Shown here: piece by piece, positions 24,865 to 34,444 of the stretch
Numbering within the stretch: position 1 is the stretch's first letter
Layout of the letters: the number at the start of each line of letters is the position of its first letter
NCBI GenBank assembly: GCA_964637365.1
Contig: CAZWWH010000001.1
Location: 62,001 to 126,000, forward strand
Length of the DNA: 64,000 nucleotides
Reading direction: 5' to 3'
From: Cryptoclostridium sp964637365
Lineage (GTDB): Bacteria; Bacillota; Dehalobacteriia; UBA7702
The notes under the pieces: model-generated
Seen by the model: the letters and a program-made list of their open reading frames with translations, nothing else
What the model was told of the DNA's origin: nothing
The model's database searches: none
Made by a program: the position numbers and the translations under genes

Positions 24865-25707
24865 TTATTCCCCACACACAATCATTAAGTCTGAAAGTGT
24901 TTCAGGTTTATCTTCAGCAAATGCATAAACATCTATGGTTTGCTCTGAAAGTTGATGGAAAGCCATGAGGGCTAAAGCGGCCTTTTGTCCCAAAGCCACG
25001 GAGAAATCATGGTTTTCGTCGGAGAAATACTGTTCCAAATCGCTTTCATCTTTGGAGGGCAAAGGACTGTTCGAAGCACCTTGGGGCAGCATCACTACGA
25101 CAGAAGAATTTTCCGCCATTTGACGCAATTCTTTCATCAGAGCCTTCACAGCTCCAGGTTCAGCGGAAGCATCCAGCACCAACGGCGCCACAGTGAGTCC
25201 CGGCATATGATACCCCAAATACGTCATCATTGCTCCTAAATCCTGAAAATCACCTAAAGCATCGTTATTTGAGACCGCCCCCAGTATTTCAAAATTATTT
25301 AAAAACTCTCGGTTGACATTGGTAACGCCATAGGAGGTCTGCCAATTCTCATCACCGTACAGCGGTATACTACCAATACCTTGCTCAAAGCAAACCAGAA
25401 TCACGGGGTCATTGCGGTGATGGGCCGCAAAAAGGGCTATAGCTTCCCCTGTCGCTTCTTTGTCATCCAGAGGATTCGCCACAATCATAGACTCAACGGA
25501 GCCTTTATAAAGCGAGGCTCCCTGGGTACCGGGTCGAAAATTTCCGGAATTACTGTAAACATCACCGTGAATGGCAGGATAGATAGGATCCACCGCAGAT
25601 CCTTGCTGCTGACTATACATGGCCCAGCAAGCCACGACGCCCCAGCAAATAATCGCGAAACCTAGGAACAGGCGAATCTTAAGTTTTTGACTCATTTTAC
25701 CGCTCAT
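24865..25707 (-). CDS. Membrane-anchored protein, possibly MEMO-like, co-transcribed with the macroglobulin gene
   Basis: 280 aa. One N-terminal membrane segment (about 12-30) leads to an extracytoplasmic domain. VYSNSGNFRPG, FEILGAVSNNDALGDFQDLGA and then VVVMLPQGASNSPL loosely follow the order of MEMO family proteins, but the usual His/Cys residues of MEMO are not evident, so this is a weak guess. ATG 25707 overlaps the macroglobulin stop by 11 nt; an alternative start lies at 25695. Overlap suggests the two products act together outside the membrane. Confidence 0.45.
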   Translation of the reverse strand: MSGKMSQKLKIRLFLGFAIICWGVVACWAMYSQQQGSAVDPIYPAIHGDVYSNSGNFRPGTQGASLYKGSVESMIVANPLDDKEATGEAIALFAAHHRNDPVILVCFEQGIGSIPLYGDENWQTSYGVTNVNREFLNNFEILGAVSNNDALGDFQDLGAMMTYLGYHMPGLTVAPLVLDASAEPGAVKALMKELRQMAENSSVVVMLPQGASNSPLPSKDESDLEQYFSDENHDFSVALGQKAALALMAFHQLSEQTIDVYAFAEDKPETLSDLMIVCGE

Positions 25708-28700
25708 TTTCCACCATCAGTCCTTTCGATTCCACTTTTCCCAAGAGAACACCGGCAGTCAAATCATAGACATAGACAGTTCCCAACACCCCGTCAGAGG
25801 GCTGATTGACGGTAAAACGGATCTGGGCGCTGCTGTTTTCCGTAATAGCGGTGACGTATCCGTGACCCAAAGATATTTGCTCATCCAGGAGCACCTCGAC
25901 ACCGTTATCGGGACTAATATAAACCAAATAAAGATTATTGGTTTTGTAAAGGCCGCTCCACTGTACGTCCAACGTGACAGTGTCCCCTACTTCACAGCGA
26001 GTAATGGTTTTATCATCCATGAGGAAGGAAGCAGGTAATACCTCCTCGGTTTTGGGCTCGTCGGCCACCAAATAAAGATTCCCATGCTCCGCTAATTTTA
26101 TTTCATCAATTTGAATCCATCGGAGTAAGCATTGAGACATCAGATAGCGATTGGTTTGGGTAGTCATATCCACATTCATGAGATAATTCATATAAGGCTC
26201 CGCATCCTTTCCGCCAAAGGATAAAGACAGATCCAGCATAAATAATGTCTTCATGATCGCCATCTGACCATCGTTATCGGGGAAATAGGAGGAATCACCG
26301 TCCTGATTCAAAGATTCTTTCAACTCACGATAAAGGCTTTTGGCAATATCTCCTTCATCGGCAGCTTGGAACGCTTTGGCTAAATACAACACCGCAAGAT
26401 CTGTCAGGTCTTTGCTTTGTAACAGTGCTTTCATATCATCCAAAGGAGGTTCCTGTAAGGAACTCATAATCCAAAGGCCAAGGGCTAAAATTTCCGCATC
26501 ATCACTTTTTAGGCTGCGCTCTTGAGCGTAGCTCAGCAAGGCTTCATGATTGAAAACAGCATTGTTATTATCGGTAACTATGGCGGAGAGGAGCAAATCG
26601 CCCTTCAGACCAGGCAAGCGACCAAAACTACCATCATTGTTTTGGTATTTTAACAAATTATTATCGCGATAAACCACCAAATTTCCTGCATTTTCCCCCA
26701 AAGCAGTATAAAAATCATTGCGAGCCATAACCTGGAGCAACTGGTCGCCATGAAGTAAATTCAGTTGAAAGAGCTTTTCCGCATAGGACATTATCTCTTG
26801 GGAAACGTTATAAGACTGCCAAACCCTGTCATCCTTAGATTTCTCCTCGGTAACCTTCAAAAGGGGCTCATTTTTTCCCACAGAAAACGAGACTTCCCTG
26901 TGAAGAACCTCGCGGCCCTCCTGCACCAAAGTCAACGTTCCGCTGTAAGTTCCCGCCGCCATTTTACCCAAAGACACAGTAAAGTCCTCAGAGGCTTCTC
27001 CCTCCCAAACAGCGTCATTGCTCAAGGAAAGGCGATAGGAATCCACATCACCAATGGTATGATAGGACAAATTTACCGCACTATCTGAGGAATAGTGGGT
27101 TTTACCATCACTCCACAGCCGTACTCCATTGGTAACGGTTACGGGAATATCCCAATAAGTTCCGCCATAATAGGGCTGAACGCCATAAACCCGCAAGAAA
27201 TAGCTGCCGGGTATGGAAGGAGCTGTCAAAGACAAGGTACTATTACCATCGGCAACCATATCCATAGCCAAAAAGCCCATCGTCATAGCATCTCCAATAG
27301 AATCACAGGACACGCCTTTTCCCAAAGCTGAACCGGCGGGATTTCCATCATAGAGGGCAGCAAAATATGAATGACTGCTGTCGTCGGGAGAGAGCTTTAA
27401 TGATTCTCCCGCTTCAATGGTGATTTCCTCGGGAAGATTGAGTTGAGGTGAATCAACGATTTTGGGAATCATGGCGATATCATCACCGTCATAAGCCAAG
27501 GCGAAGTCATAATTCTTTGTAAATTCCGGCGAGGTTTCAAGAACACCATCACGAAGAGATCCATAAACAACAGCTTCACTGTTTTCAAGAGAAACTGCCA
27601 TAGAATGATCGGATTCCGGCGAGGAACCATTTTCTTGTTCAGAATTCACAATAGAATAACGGCATTCTGTCTCTAATTCGGTGCCATCACTCAGAGTAGC
27701 AGAGAATACAACTCTTTGGTCGATGACGGGCAGGATTCCCAAGTCCATGGCATGGAAATAAAATACAGCTTCCCCGTTATCATCGGTAATGCGTTTTCCA
27801 ACATCTCCCGAAGCGGTAATGGACAGACCTTCCATGGGTTTTCCCTTTTGATCCAAAGCCTGCACCGTAAAGGTGATGTCTTCACCCTTTTCATAGGAGG
27901 AAGCATCCATAGTTACCCAAAGACAAGGCTTGTCAGATATTTCGTCACGCACCGTAAAGTTGTAAGAAGCAATAGGATTCTGACCAACATTGATTACAGC
28001 TTTCCATTGCCCTTGGGGTAAGGAAAGCCTTTCCCATTTAACAGAAAAACAGCCTTGTTCATCCAAAGAAGCGTCAAAGGTTTTTACAATACCACTTTGA
28101 TTTTCCACAGAAATGGTTACATCCTCAGATATATCCAGCGAGGGCAAGGAGGTTTTCACATAGCCAAAGAAAGTCAAATCGTCACCATTGCCAACAAGAT
28201 GATTGGAAACGGTAATTTCTCCGTCATAAGCTGATGTTCCATTCTCGTCCGCAGATAAAAAGATGATCTGTTCCTGTTCCCCCCAAGAGACCCGCACCAC
28301 ATTTTTTTGCGGAGACAGTAAACGGTCATCCAAAGTATCATTACTCTGCATGAAGGCACAACCATTGGCATCAATATCCATAGAGGAAAATCCCCAAACC
28401 AGTGTCGCGTTTTTCAAAGGCTTACCACGGTCCAGCCCCCAATAAAGCAGATGATTGCCATCATAATAGGTATAACTTTGAATATCACTGACCGTTACAG
28501 CCACATCCCGGCTAATACCGCCCACGGTAAGGCGCAACAAATATTGCCCCTTGCCAGGATTCTTCAGATGAAGCGCACCATTTTCCAAACTATAATCCAC
28601 CTTGTTCAACCGTTTCAGCCCGGAAGTTTCTCCCTGGAAACGGCTTGCCGAAAGGTTCGCCCATTGAGGCAATGAAAAAAGCGGGAGAAAGGTCTCTATA

Positions 28701-29299
28701 AAGGTTTTACTATCGGGGCAAGACCAAAGCTTGGCCGTAACATCGGGAACCGCACCGTTGGCATCATAATAAGCAAGGGGAATTACGATTTCCTCTTCAT
28801 CTTGGAAAAAAAATTGTTGCGACTCCAAATACAAAGCACTGGTGGAAGGAATCCGCAAAGTGGAATCTTGTGTTTCAAAGGAAAAAGCTACGTTTTTCTG
28901 AATCACACTGCCGCTGCCAGGTATCTCCGTATCTTGCGCAATGGACACTTTGTAATAGGTACCGCTTTGCCAACGCTGTGGATGGAAAATGAGCTTATCC
29001 CCTACGGCGGTCCAATTTCCTTTGGTTTTGGGAGTGATTTCCACAGCCTCAGCCGCTTCCGCTGTAACAGGACGGTTCCATTGAATCACCAAAGGCTCAT
29101 TTTGTGCTACGCCGCTGAGTCCCTGGGGACTGACGGAAACCACAGATATTTCATTACCGTTGTCATAAACATCATCGAATTCCGGGAAATGATTATCGTC
29201 CCGCAAAGCAAACCAATAAATAAGAAAAGCAGCCAACACCACGATGAAACATGCGGCGCCTATAGATATGATTTTCTTGTTTCCAACTGTAAAATTCAT
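25697..29299 (-). CDS. Alpha-2-macroglobulin-like membrane-anchored protein lacking the thioester
   Basis: 1200 aa. One membrane segment (about 10-31), then Ig-like domain 5 (about 50-145, VSPQGLSGVAQNEPLVIQWN), macroglobulin beta domains (about 270-560, including VTMDASSYEKGEDITFTVQA) and an alpha/alpha barrel (about 820-1080) with LLKYQNNDGSFGRLPG. The site that in thioester macroglobulins reads YGCxEQ is YNVSQE here (about residue 829, 26790-26812), so covalent trapping is not expected. Length is below the 1500-1900 aa of most bacterial members. It is an extracellular, membrane-tethered protein. It could trap proteases non-covalently or have a new role. Confidence 0.7.
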   Translation of the reverse strand: MNFTVGNKKIISIGAACFIVVLAAFLIYWFALRDDNHFPEFDDVYDNGNEISVVSVSPQGLSGVAQNEPLVIQWNRPVTAEAAEAVEITPKTKGNWTAVGDKLIFHPQRWQSGTYYKVSIAQDTEIPGSGSVIQKNVAFSFETQDSTLRIPSTSALYLESQQFFFQDEEEIVIPLAYYDANGAVPDVTAKLWSCPDSKTFIETFLPLFSLPQWANLSASRFQGETSGLKRLNKVDYSLENGALHLKNPGKGQYLLRLTVGGISRDVAVTVSDIQSYTYYDGNHLLYWGLDRGKPLKNATLVWGFSSMDIDANGCAFMQSNDTLDDRLLSPQKNVVRVSWGEQEQIIFLSADENGTSAYDGEITVSNHLVGNGDDLTFFGYVKTSLPSLDISEDVTISVENQSGIVKTFDASLDEQGCFSVKWERLSLPQGQWKAVINVGQNPIASYNFTVRDEISDKPCLWVTMDASSYEKGEDITFTVQALDQKGKPMEGLSITASGDVGKRITDDNGEAVFYFHAMDLGILPVIDQRVVFSATLSDGTELETECRYSIVNSEQENGSSPESDHSMAVSLENSEAVVYGSLRDGVLETSPEFTKNYDFALAYDGDDIAMIPKIVDSPQLNLPEEITIEAGESLKLSPDDSSHSYFAALYDGNPAGSALGKGVSCDSIGDAMTMGFLAMDMVADGNSTLSLTAPSIPGSYFLRVYGVQPYYGGTYWDIPVTVTNGVRLWSDGKTHYSSDSAVNLSYHTIGDVDSYRLSLSNDAVWEGEASEDFTVSLGKMAAGTYSGTLTLVQEGREVLHREVSFSVGKNEPLLKVTEEKSKDDRVWQSYNVSQEIMSYAEKLFQLNLLHGDQLLQVMARNDFYTALGENAGNLVVYRDNNLLKYQNNDGSFGRLPGLKGDLLLSAIVTDNNNAVFNHEALLSYAQERSLKSDDAEILALGLWIMSSLQEPPLDDMKALLQSKDLTDLAVLYLAKAFQAADEGDIAKSLYRELKESLNQDGDSSYFPDNDGQMAIMKTLFMLDLSLSFGGKDAEPYMNYLMNVDMTTQTNRYLMSQCLLRWIQIDEIKLAEHGNLYLVADEPKTEEVLPASFLMDDKTITRCEVGDTVTLDVQWSGLYKTNNLYLVYISPDNGVEVLLDEQISLGHGYVTAITENSSAQIRFTVNQPSDGVLGTVYVYDLTAGVLLGKVESKGLMVENER

Positions 29300-29341
29300 G
29301 GGTCAAATCTCCATATCAGAGTTTTCTGAATATATAGATTT

Positions 29342-29370
29342 ATTTTATCACAATTCATACAATTTTCCAA
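29342..29370 (-). promoter_or_regulatory. Promoter of the macroglobulin-like operon
   Basis: On the minus strand TTGGAA (29370-29365), 17-nt spacer and TAAAAT (29347-29342), 43 nt before the ATG. Confidence 0.7.
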
Positions 29371-29437
29371 TGAAAAACCATGGTTTTTTCGTGAAAGCCT
29401 TATGATATTGTTCCAATCCCTTTATTTTTCTCCGTTA

Positions 29438-29469
29438 GAAAAAATACCGACTGCTTTCGCAGTCGGTAT
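29438..29469 (-). terminator. Terminator of the nfeD-floA operon
   Basis: ATACCGACTGC (29444-29454) and GCAGTCGGTAT (29459-29469) form a perfect 11-bp stem with a TTTC loop, followed on the minus strand by a T run opposite 29439-29444. It ends the three-gene unit. Confidence 0.85.
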
Positions 29470-29472
29470 GAT

Positions 29473-30069
29473 TTATTCTCCACGTTTCCGAAGCGCCTTG
29501 GGTTTCCCCAATATTTCCGCCAGAACCACAGCCTCCACCATTTTTTGCGGCGTCAATGCGGTAGTTTCTATCTGCGGCATGGCATAGGCATCAGGCACAG
29601 CTTTTCGGGAGGCTTTTCGTTTGGGCTCCGGCAATGAAGAAACCTGGACAGTGGGAGCCACCTCTTGATGGGGCAGTGCTCGCCCTTCTCCGCTCCAAGG
29701 AGCATCATAATGGGAATTTTCGTGAGTTTGCACAGTAGGTTTTACCTCTTTGTGAGGAAACACCTTCCCTTGACCGCTCCAGGGCGCATCATAATGGTGG
29801 CCGGGGGCAGGCTCCGAAGTCTCCCACTGATTTTTAATTGTTTTCTTTACTGTTTCGGGTAAGGGAAGATCATCAATGGTATCCCAAGGGCTTTTTCCCC
29901 AATCGTCCTCCTCTTCCTCCCAGTCGGCATAAGATTCTGCAGTGGGGGGCTGAGGCGTCTTTGTGGGATGGTCTTTTTTCTTTTTGGACCTTTTAAAGCC
30001 TGCAAGAAAAATAATACCGGCAATGATCAACCATAAATTGTCGAAAATCAGGTCAAATAAAGATTCCAT
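29473..30069 (-). CDS. Unrecognised membrane protein in the FloA operon, with an internal repeat
   Basis: 198 aa. One N-terminal membrane segment (about 8-25) then KRSKKKKD. A long Pro/Glu/Asp/Trp-rich region follows with two near-copies of YDAPWSGxGxxxPHxEVxPTVQ, separated by about 13 residues. A small conserved-looking C-terminal helix, TPQKMVEAVVLAEILGKPKA, ends the protein, and similar helices occur in other clostridial proteins that sit beside FloA. It begins 33 nt after floA. No domain name can be given. It is a candidate partner of the flotillin microdomain. Confidence 0.65.
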   Translation of the reverse strand: MESLFDLIFDNLWLIIAGIIFLAGFKRSKKKKDHPTKTPQPPTAESYADWEEEEDDWGKSPWDTIDDLPLPETVKKTIKNQWETSEPAPGHHYDAPWSGQGKVFPHKEVKPTVQTHENSHYDAPWSGEGRALPHQEVAPTVQVSSLPEPKRKASRKAVPDAYAMPQIETTALTPQKMVEAVVLAEILGKPKALRKRGE

Positions 30070-30102
30070 CGCTCACCTCCACATCATTCTTCACAGGACG
30101 GT

Positions 30103-31083
30103 TTACTTTTTATCGGTCCCCTGATTGACGGAGGCAATCCCTTCTCTCATTTTCGTATCAGAAACAACATTCTGCATATTGTAGTAATCCATGACACCAA
30201 GATGACCTTCTTTGAAAGCTTCGGCCATGGCAAGGGGCACCTGGGCTTCGTTTTCCACGACTTTAGCCCGCATTTCCTCTACGGCGGCCTTCATTTCCTG
30301 TTCCTTAGCGACGGCCATAGCGCGACGTTCTTCCGCTTTGGCCTGGGCGATGCGTTTATCTGCTTCAGCCTGATCAGTCTGGAGTTGGGCGCCGATATTG
30401 CGACCGATATCCACATCGGCAATATCAATGGAAAGAATTTCAAAGGCAGAGCCTGCGTCAAGCCCTTTGCTCAATACGGTACGGGAAATGAGGTCGGGAT
30501 TTTCCAGAACAGCTTTATGGCTTTCCGAAGACCCCACGGTAGTAACAATCCCTTCGCCGACACGGGCGATAATCGTTTCTTCCCCAGCGCCACCCACGAG
30601 ACGTTCAATATTGGCACGGACGGTAACGCGGGCTTTTACCTTTACTTCAATCCCATCTTTGGCCACGGCGGCGACAATGGGAGTTTCAATAACCTTGGGG
30701 TTAACGCTCATCTGTACGGCTTCCAGCACATTACGGCCAGCCAAATCAATGGCCGCCGCCCGCTCGAACACCAAGGGAATATTGGCGCGTTCCGCAGCAA
30801 TCAAAGCGTCGATGACACGGTCCACATTCCCCCCGGCGAGATAGTGGGCTTCCAATTTGGAAACAACAACATCAAGGCCGGCTTTTTCTGCTTTGATCAG
30901 GGGATTCACGATTTTGGACGGGGAAACACGCCGCAAACGCATCCCGATCAAATCGAAAATCCCAACTTTCACACCGGCAGCCAGGGCTGAGATCCATAGG
31001 CCGATGGGAACAAAGCTGAACAAGATAATGAGTAATACGATGACAATAATAATTGGCACCAACCCAGCAAGAATAGACAACAT
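30103..31083 (-). CDS. floA: Flotillin-like protein FloA
   Basis: 326 aa. An N-terminal hydrophobic hairpin (about 5-45) is followed by FloA-specific sequence: VGIFDLIGMRLRRVSPSKIV, LAGGNVDRVIDALIAAERAN, VKARVTVRANIERLVGGAG and a coiled-coil with QAEADKRIAQAKAEERRAMA. FloA organises rigid membrane microdomains and affects secretion and envelope enzymes. It sits 22 nt after nfeD, the arrangement yqeZ-yqfA of B. subtilis. Confidence 0.95.
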   Translation of the reverse strand: MLSILAGLVPIIIVIVLLIILFSFVPIGLWISALAAGVKVGIFDLIGMRLRRVSPSKIVNPLIKAEKAGLDVVVSKLEAHYLAGGNVDRVIDALIAAERANIPLVFERAAAIDLAGRNVLEAVQMSVNPKVIETPIVAAVAKDGIEVKVKARVTVRANIERLVGGAGEETIIARVGEGIVTTVGSSESHKAVLENPDLISRTVLSKGLDAGSAFEILSIDIADVDIGRNIGAQLQTDQAEADKRIAQAKAEERRAMAVAKEQEMKAAVEEMRAKVVENEAQVPLAMAEAFKEGHLGVMDYYNMQNVVSDTKMREGIASVNQGTDKK

Positions 31084-31105
31084 AAGTTCCTCCTTTTATT
31101 TTGTA

Positions 31106-32407
31106 TTATTTCACAAGACGAACAATGATGCGAGTACCGTCGAGACCAATGACTTTTACCTTGGATCCGGCAGCCAGGAAATCCCCTTCGGTAACAACGT
31201 CCACGCGGTCGCCATCAATATCTATGGCGCCGGCAGGACGGAGCGGACTCAGAGCTACACCCTCCTTACCGAGGTAGGAAGAGTTATCCATATTCGGCGA
31301 GGTATAACCATTTTCCGCATCGGTTCTGTCTTTTAAAACCAATTTTCTCCAAAGACTTCTTGTTTTTTTATTTTTCATACTAATCACCATAAGCAACACG
31401 GCGGCGGCCAGGGCAACGCCGATGGTTATCAGCCCCGACTCAACAGACGGAGCAATCAAAAATACACTAAATAAGATTGCGGCAATACCGGCAACACCGG
31501 CAATACCAAAGCCCGGAATGACAAAGGCCTCTAAAATAATGAACGCCAATCCCACAATAAAGAACACTATGGCCATCCAGCCAATATTATCCAACAGGGC
31601 ATGGCCCGCGAAATAAAGTACCCAAGCGCTAACGCCAATGATTCCTGCGGCGCCAATGCCCGCCGTGAGGAGTTCGATCAAAAGCCCCACCACACCGATG
31701 GCAATCAGCAAGCCGGACACTACAGGATTCGACAAGAATGCGGCAATTTTTTCCATGCCGGACTCTGTCACGATCTCAATGGTATCATCGGAAACACCAT
31801 GAGCTTTACAAATCTCCTGTAAAGAAACGGCGGAACCATCGCACAACCCTAGTTCAATGGCTTCATTGTCAGTGAGAGAAAGCAACTCGCCTTCTCCTAC
31901 CAAACCATCAATAACAATGGACTCCTCCGCCATGGCGGCCATAAGTTTGGGGTCCTTGCCACGGGCTTCCGCGGTGGAACGCATTTCCGAAACCCAGGCA
32001 GAGGTCACTTTATAATCGGCCTTTTCCTCACCGCTTCTGGCTTCAGCAGCGCCGATGGTACTCCCGGGAGCCATGTACATTTTTTCTCCAGCCACGGCGA
32101 TAAGGGATCCCGCCGACATGGCCTTTTTATTCACATAGGTCACGGTTGGTACCGGAGACGAAAGAATGGCGTCTTTGATTTCAATAGCGGAATCAATGTA
32201 ACCGCCGTAGGTGTCGATTTCAACAATTAGTAAATCCGCCATAGAAGCGTCCGCTTCTGCGATGGCCTTTTTCACCATATGTGCGGCGCCGTTATCAATG
32301 TCATCGCCGAGAACCACATGGTAAACGCTGCCTTGAGCGGCAAAAATTCCATAGGAACCAAGAATAATCGACAACATACAGCATAAAACAATCAAAAATC
32401 GCTTCAT
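31106..32407 (-). CDS. NfeD-family membrane serine protease homologue (YqeZ-like)
   Basis: 433 aa from ATG 32407 (MKRFLIVLCC), after GAGAGGGG. A signal peptide precedes a ClpP-like domain (about 25-215) with VEIDTYGGYIDSAIEIKDAI and MSAGSLIAVAGE, where the Ser is the expected nucleophile and the next Lys lies in KMYMAPG. Then come four to five membrane segments (about 225-350) and a C-terminal OB-fold NfeD domain ending DGTRIIVRLVK. NfeD proteins act with SPFH/flotillin partners; here floA follows directly. The operon promoter is at 32461-32489. Confidence 0.9.
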   Translation of the reverse strand: MKRFLIVLCCMLSIILGSYGIFAAQGSVYHVVLGDDIDNGAAHMVKKAIAEADASMADLLIVEIDTYGGYIDSAIEIKDAILSSPVPTVTYVNKKAMSAGSLIAVAGEKMYMAPGSTIGAAEARSGEEKADYKVTSAWVSEMRSTAEARGKDPKLMAAMAEESIVIDGLVGEGELLSLTDNEAIELGLCDGSAVSLQEICKAHGVSDDTIEIVTESGMEKIAAFLSNPVVSGLLIAIGVVGLLIELLTAGIGAAGIIGVSAWVLYFAGHALLDNIGWMAIVFFIVGLAFIILEAFVIPGFGIAGVAGIAAILFSVFLIAPSVESGLITIGVALAAAVLLMVISMKNKKTRSLWRKLVLKDRTDAENGYTSPNMDNSSYLGKEGVALSPLRPAGAIDIDGDRVDVVTEGDFLAAGSKVKVIGLDGTRIIVRLVK

Positions 32408-32460
32408 ATGATTCCCCTCTCTTCGATGAGACAAACATCACTTTACAATATTTCTATTTT

Positions 32461-32489
32461 AGTATACCTCAAAATAGCAATTATTACAA
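32461..32489 (-). promoter_or_regulatory. Promoter of the nfeD-floA operon
   Basis: On the minus strand TTGTAA (32489-32484), 17-nt spacer and TATACT (32466-32461), 54 nt before the NfeD start. Confidence 0.75.
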
Positions 32490-32532
32490 CCAATAAGGAC
32501 GAAAGGTCTGGTTAAAATCGAGGATTTTACAA

Positions 32533-34413
32533 TTAAAACTTTCTTCGAGGGGGATTTTTCCGTTTTTTCTTTTGTTTTGCCTTTCCTTTTTCCTCATATT
32601 GTTTCCCACGATACTTTTGCCTGGCAGATTCATCACGAATCAACGCATCGGGACCATAGAGCAAATCAGTGCGATGAGCCCAGGCCAAAGCCTGCCTTAC
32701 AAGTTCCTTGTTTTCCGGCAGATAAGATTGTAGCAGGGCCCGCTGAAGCTGTTTTTCTCTAGGGCTTCGGGGAACATAAATTTTTTTTATTGTCATGGGG
32801 TCAAGACCCGTATAATACATACAGGTAGAGACTGTACCCGGCGTGGGGTAAAAGTCCTGAACCTGCTCAGGACGAATGCGGTGCTTCCGCAGCCAAACAG
32901 CCAATTCCACCGCGTCATTCATGGTAGAGCCTGGATGGGAACTCATGAGATAGGGCAGCACATACTGATCCTTTCCCGCTCTTTTGGTAGCGGCGTAAAA
33001 AGCCTTAGAAAAATCCTCATAAACTTTGATGCCTGGTTTGCCCATGGCCCTGAGCACCCGTTCCGAGGCGTGTTCCGGCGCCACCCGCAGCTGGCCGCTG
33101 ACATGGTATTCCACCAGCTCTTTTAAAAAATCCTGACGGCGGTCTGCCAAAAGATAATCATAACGAATGCCGCTGCGGATAAAGACCTTTTTTACCTTGG
33201 GCAAATCCCGCAGCTTGCGCAAAAGACCGACATAGTCGCTGTGATCTGCCCGTACCGAAGAGCAAACCTCAGGGTATAAGCATTTTTTATGAGCACAGAG
33301 ACCGTTCTTTTTTTGTTTTTCGCAGGACGGCCCGCGAAAATTGGCGGTGGCACCGCCAACGTCGTGGATATAGCCCTTAAAATTGGGGCGTTCCGTCATG
33401 GCCTGGGCCTCGGTCAGCAAAGATTTATGGCTGCGGGCCACTACATAACGGCCCTGGTGGATGGCGATGGAACAAAAATTACAGCCGCCAAAGCAGCCTC
33501 GATTATGAGTCAAAGAAAACTCCACTTCTTCTAAAGCCTTTACGCCGCCTAATGCATCATAAACCTTGGGATAGGAATAAGTGTAGGGCAATTCATAAAT
33601 CGCATCCAACTCCCTTTGATTCAAAGGGAGTGCCGGAGGATTCTGCACCACCATATCATCGCCATGGCGCTGAGCCAGGACTTTCCCGCGCACATGGTCG
33701 GCCATTTCCATCTGCACCTTGGTCATCTGGGCATAGGCCTTTTTGTCTTGGGACACCTTCTCAAAGGAGGGAAGAGAGATATGTTCCTCTGGTAAAGCCA
33801 GATGCGACGGCATCAGGTAGACAGTTCCCCCAATATTTTGCAGGGATTTGACGTCCTCCCCTGCCCCAAGGCGGCGAGCAATTTCCGCAATTTGCCGCTC
33901 CCCCATGCCGTAGACAAGAATATCCGCTCCGCTGGCCCATAAAACAGAAGGACGAACTTTATCATCCCAATAGTCATAGTGGGCCAAACGGCGAAGGCTC
34001 CCTTCGATGCCGCCGATGATGATGGGGACGTCAGAATATGCTTCTCGTATTTTTTGACAATAAACCAAAACTGCCCGATCCGGGCGTTTTCCAGCCACAT
34101 TGCCCGGCGTATATTTATCATCATGGCGCTTCCGCTTGGCCACGGTGTAGTGAGCTACCATACTGTCAATATTGCCTCCGGTAACGAGAAAGCCCAAACG
34201 GGGCTTGCCAAACAAGGAAAAGCTGTCTTGCTTTCGCCAATCGGGCTGGGATAAAACCGCTACACGGAAGCCCTCCCGTTCCAATACACGACCAATAATA
34301 GCAGCGCCAAAGCCGGGATGGTCGATATAGGCATCGCCGGTAACCAGAACAAAATCCACTGTTTCCCAATGAAGCCTCTTTAAATCCTCCGGTGAAGATG
34401 GCAATAAGGGCAT
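32533..34413 (-). CDS. YgiQ family radical SAM protein
   Basis: 626 aa from ATG 34413, behind GGGGAGGGGGG. The radical SAM cluster is RGCFGGCNFCSIAIHQGR (Cys-x3-Cys-x2-Cys). An N-terminal domain starts MPLLPSSPEDLKRLHWE, typical of YgiQ, and CVHK-type Cys segments occur later (CSSVRADHSD). The tail is very basic (KGKAKQKKKRKNPPRRKF), suggesting RNA contact. YgiQ proteins are widespread and their substrate is not known. It lies 31 nt after the DUF2284 gene. Confidence 0.9.
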   Translation of the reverse strand: MPLLPSSPEDLKRLHWETVDFVLVTGDAYIDHPGFGAAIIGRVLEREGFRVAVLSQPDWRKQDSFSLFGKPRLGFLVTGGNIDSMVAHYTVAKRKRHDDKYTPGNVAGKRPDRAVLVYCQKIREAYSDVPIIIGGIEGSLRRLAHYDYWDDKVRPSVLWASGADILVYGMGERQIAEIARRLGAGEDVKSLQNIGGTVYLMPSHLALPEEHISLPSFEKVSQDKKAYAQMTKVQMEMADHVRGKVLAQRHGDDMVVQNPPALPLNQRELDAIYELPYTYSYPKVYDALGGVKALEEVEFSLTHNRGCFGGCNFCSIAIHQGRYVVARSHKSLLTEAQAMTERPNFKGYIHDVGGATANFRGPSCEKQKKNGLCAHKKCLYPEVCSSVRADHSDYVGLLRKLRDLPKVKKVFIRSGIRYDYLLADRRQDFLKELVEYHVSGQLRVAPEHASERVLRAMGKPGIKVYEDFSKAFYAATKRAGKDQYVLPYLMSSHPGSTMNDAVELAVWLRKHRIRPEQVQDFYPTPGTVSTCMYYTGLDPMTIKKIYVPRSPREKQLQRALLQSYLPENKELVRQALAWAHRTDLLYGPDALIRDESARQKYRGKQYEEKGKAKQKKKRKNPPRRKF

Positions 34414-34444
34414 AGCAATCCCCCCTCCCCTTTTTGCTTGTCCA

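Noticed and set aside
24865..25707. Firm assignment to the MEMO family
   Set aside because: Only the order of weak segments matches, and metal or catalytic residues are not apparent.
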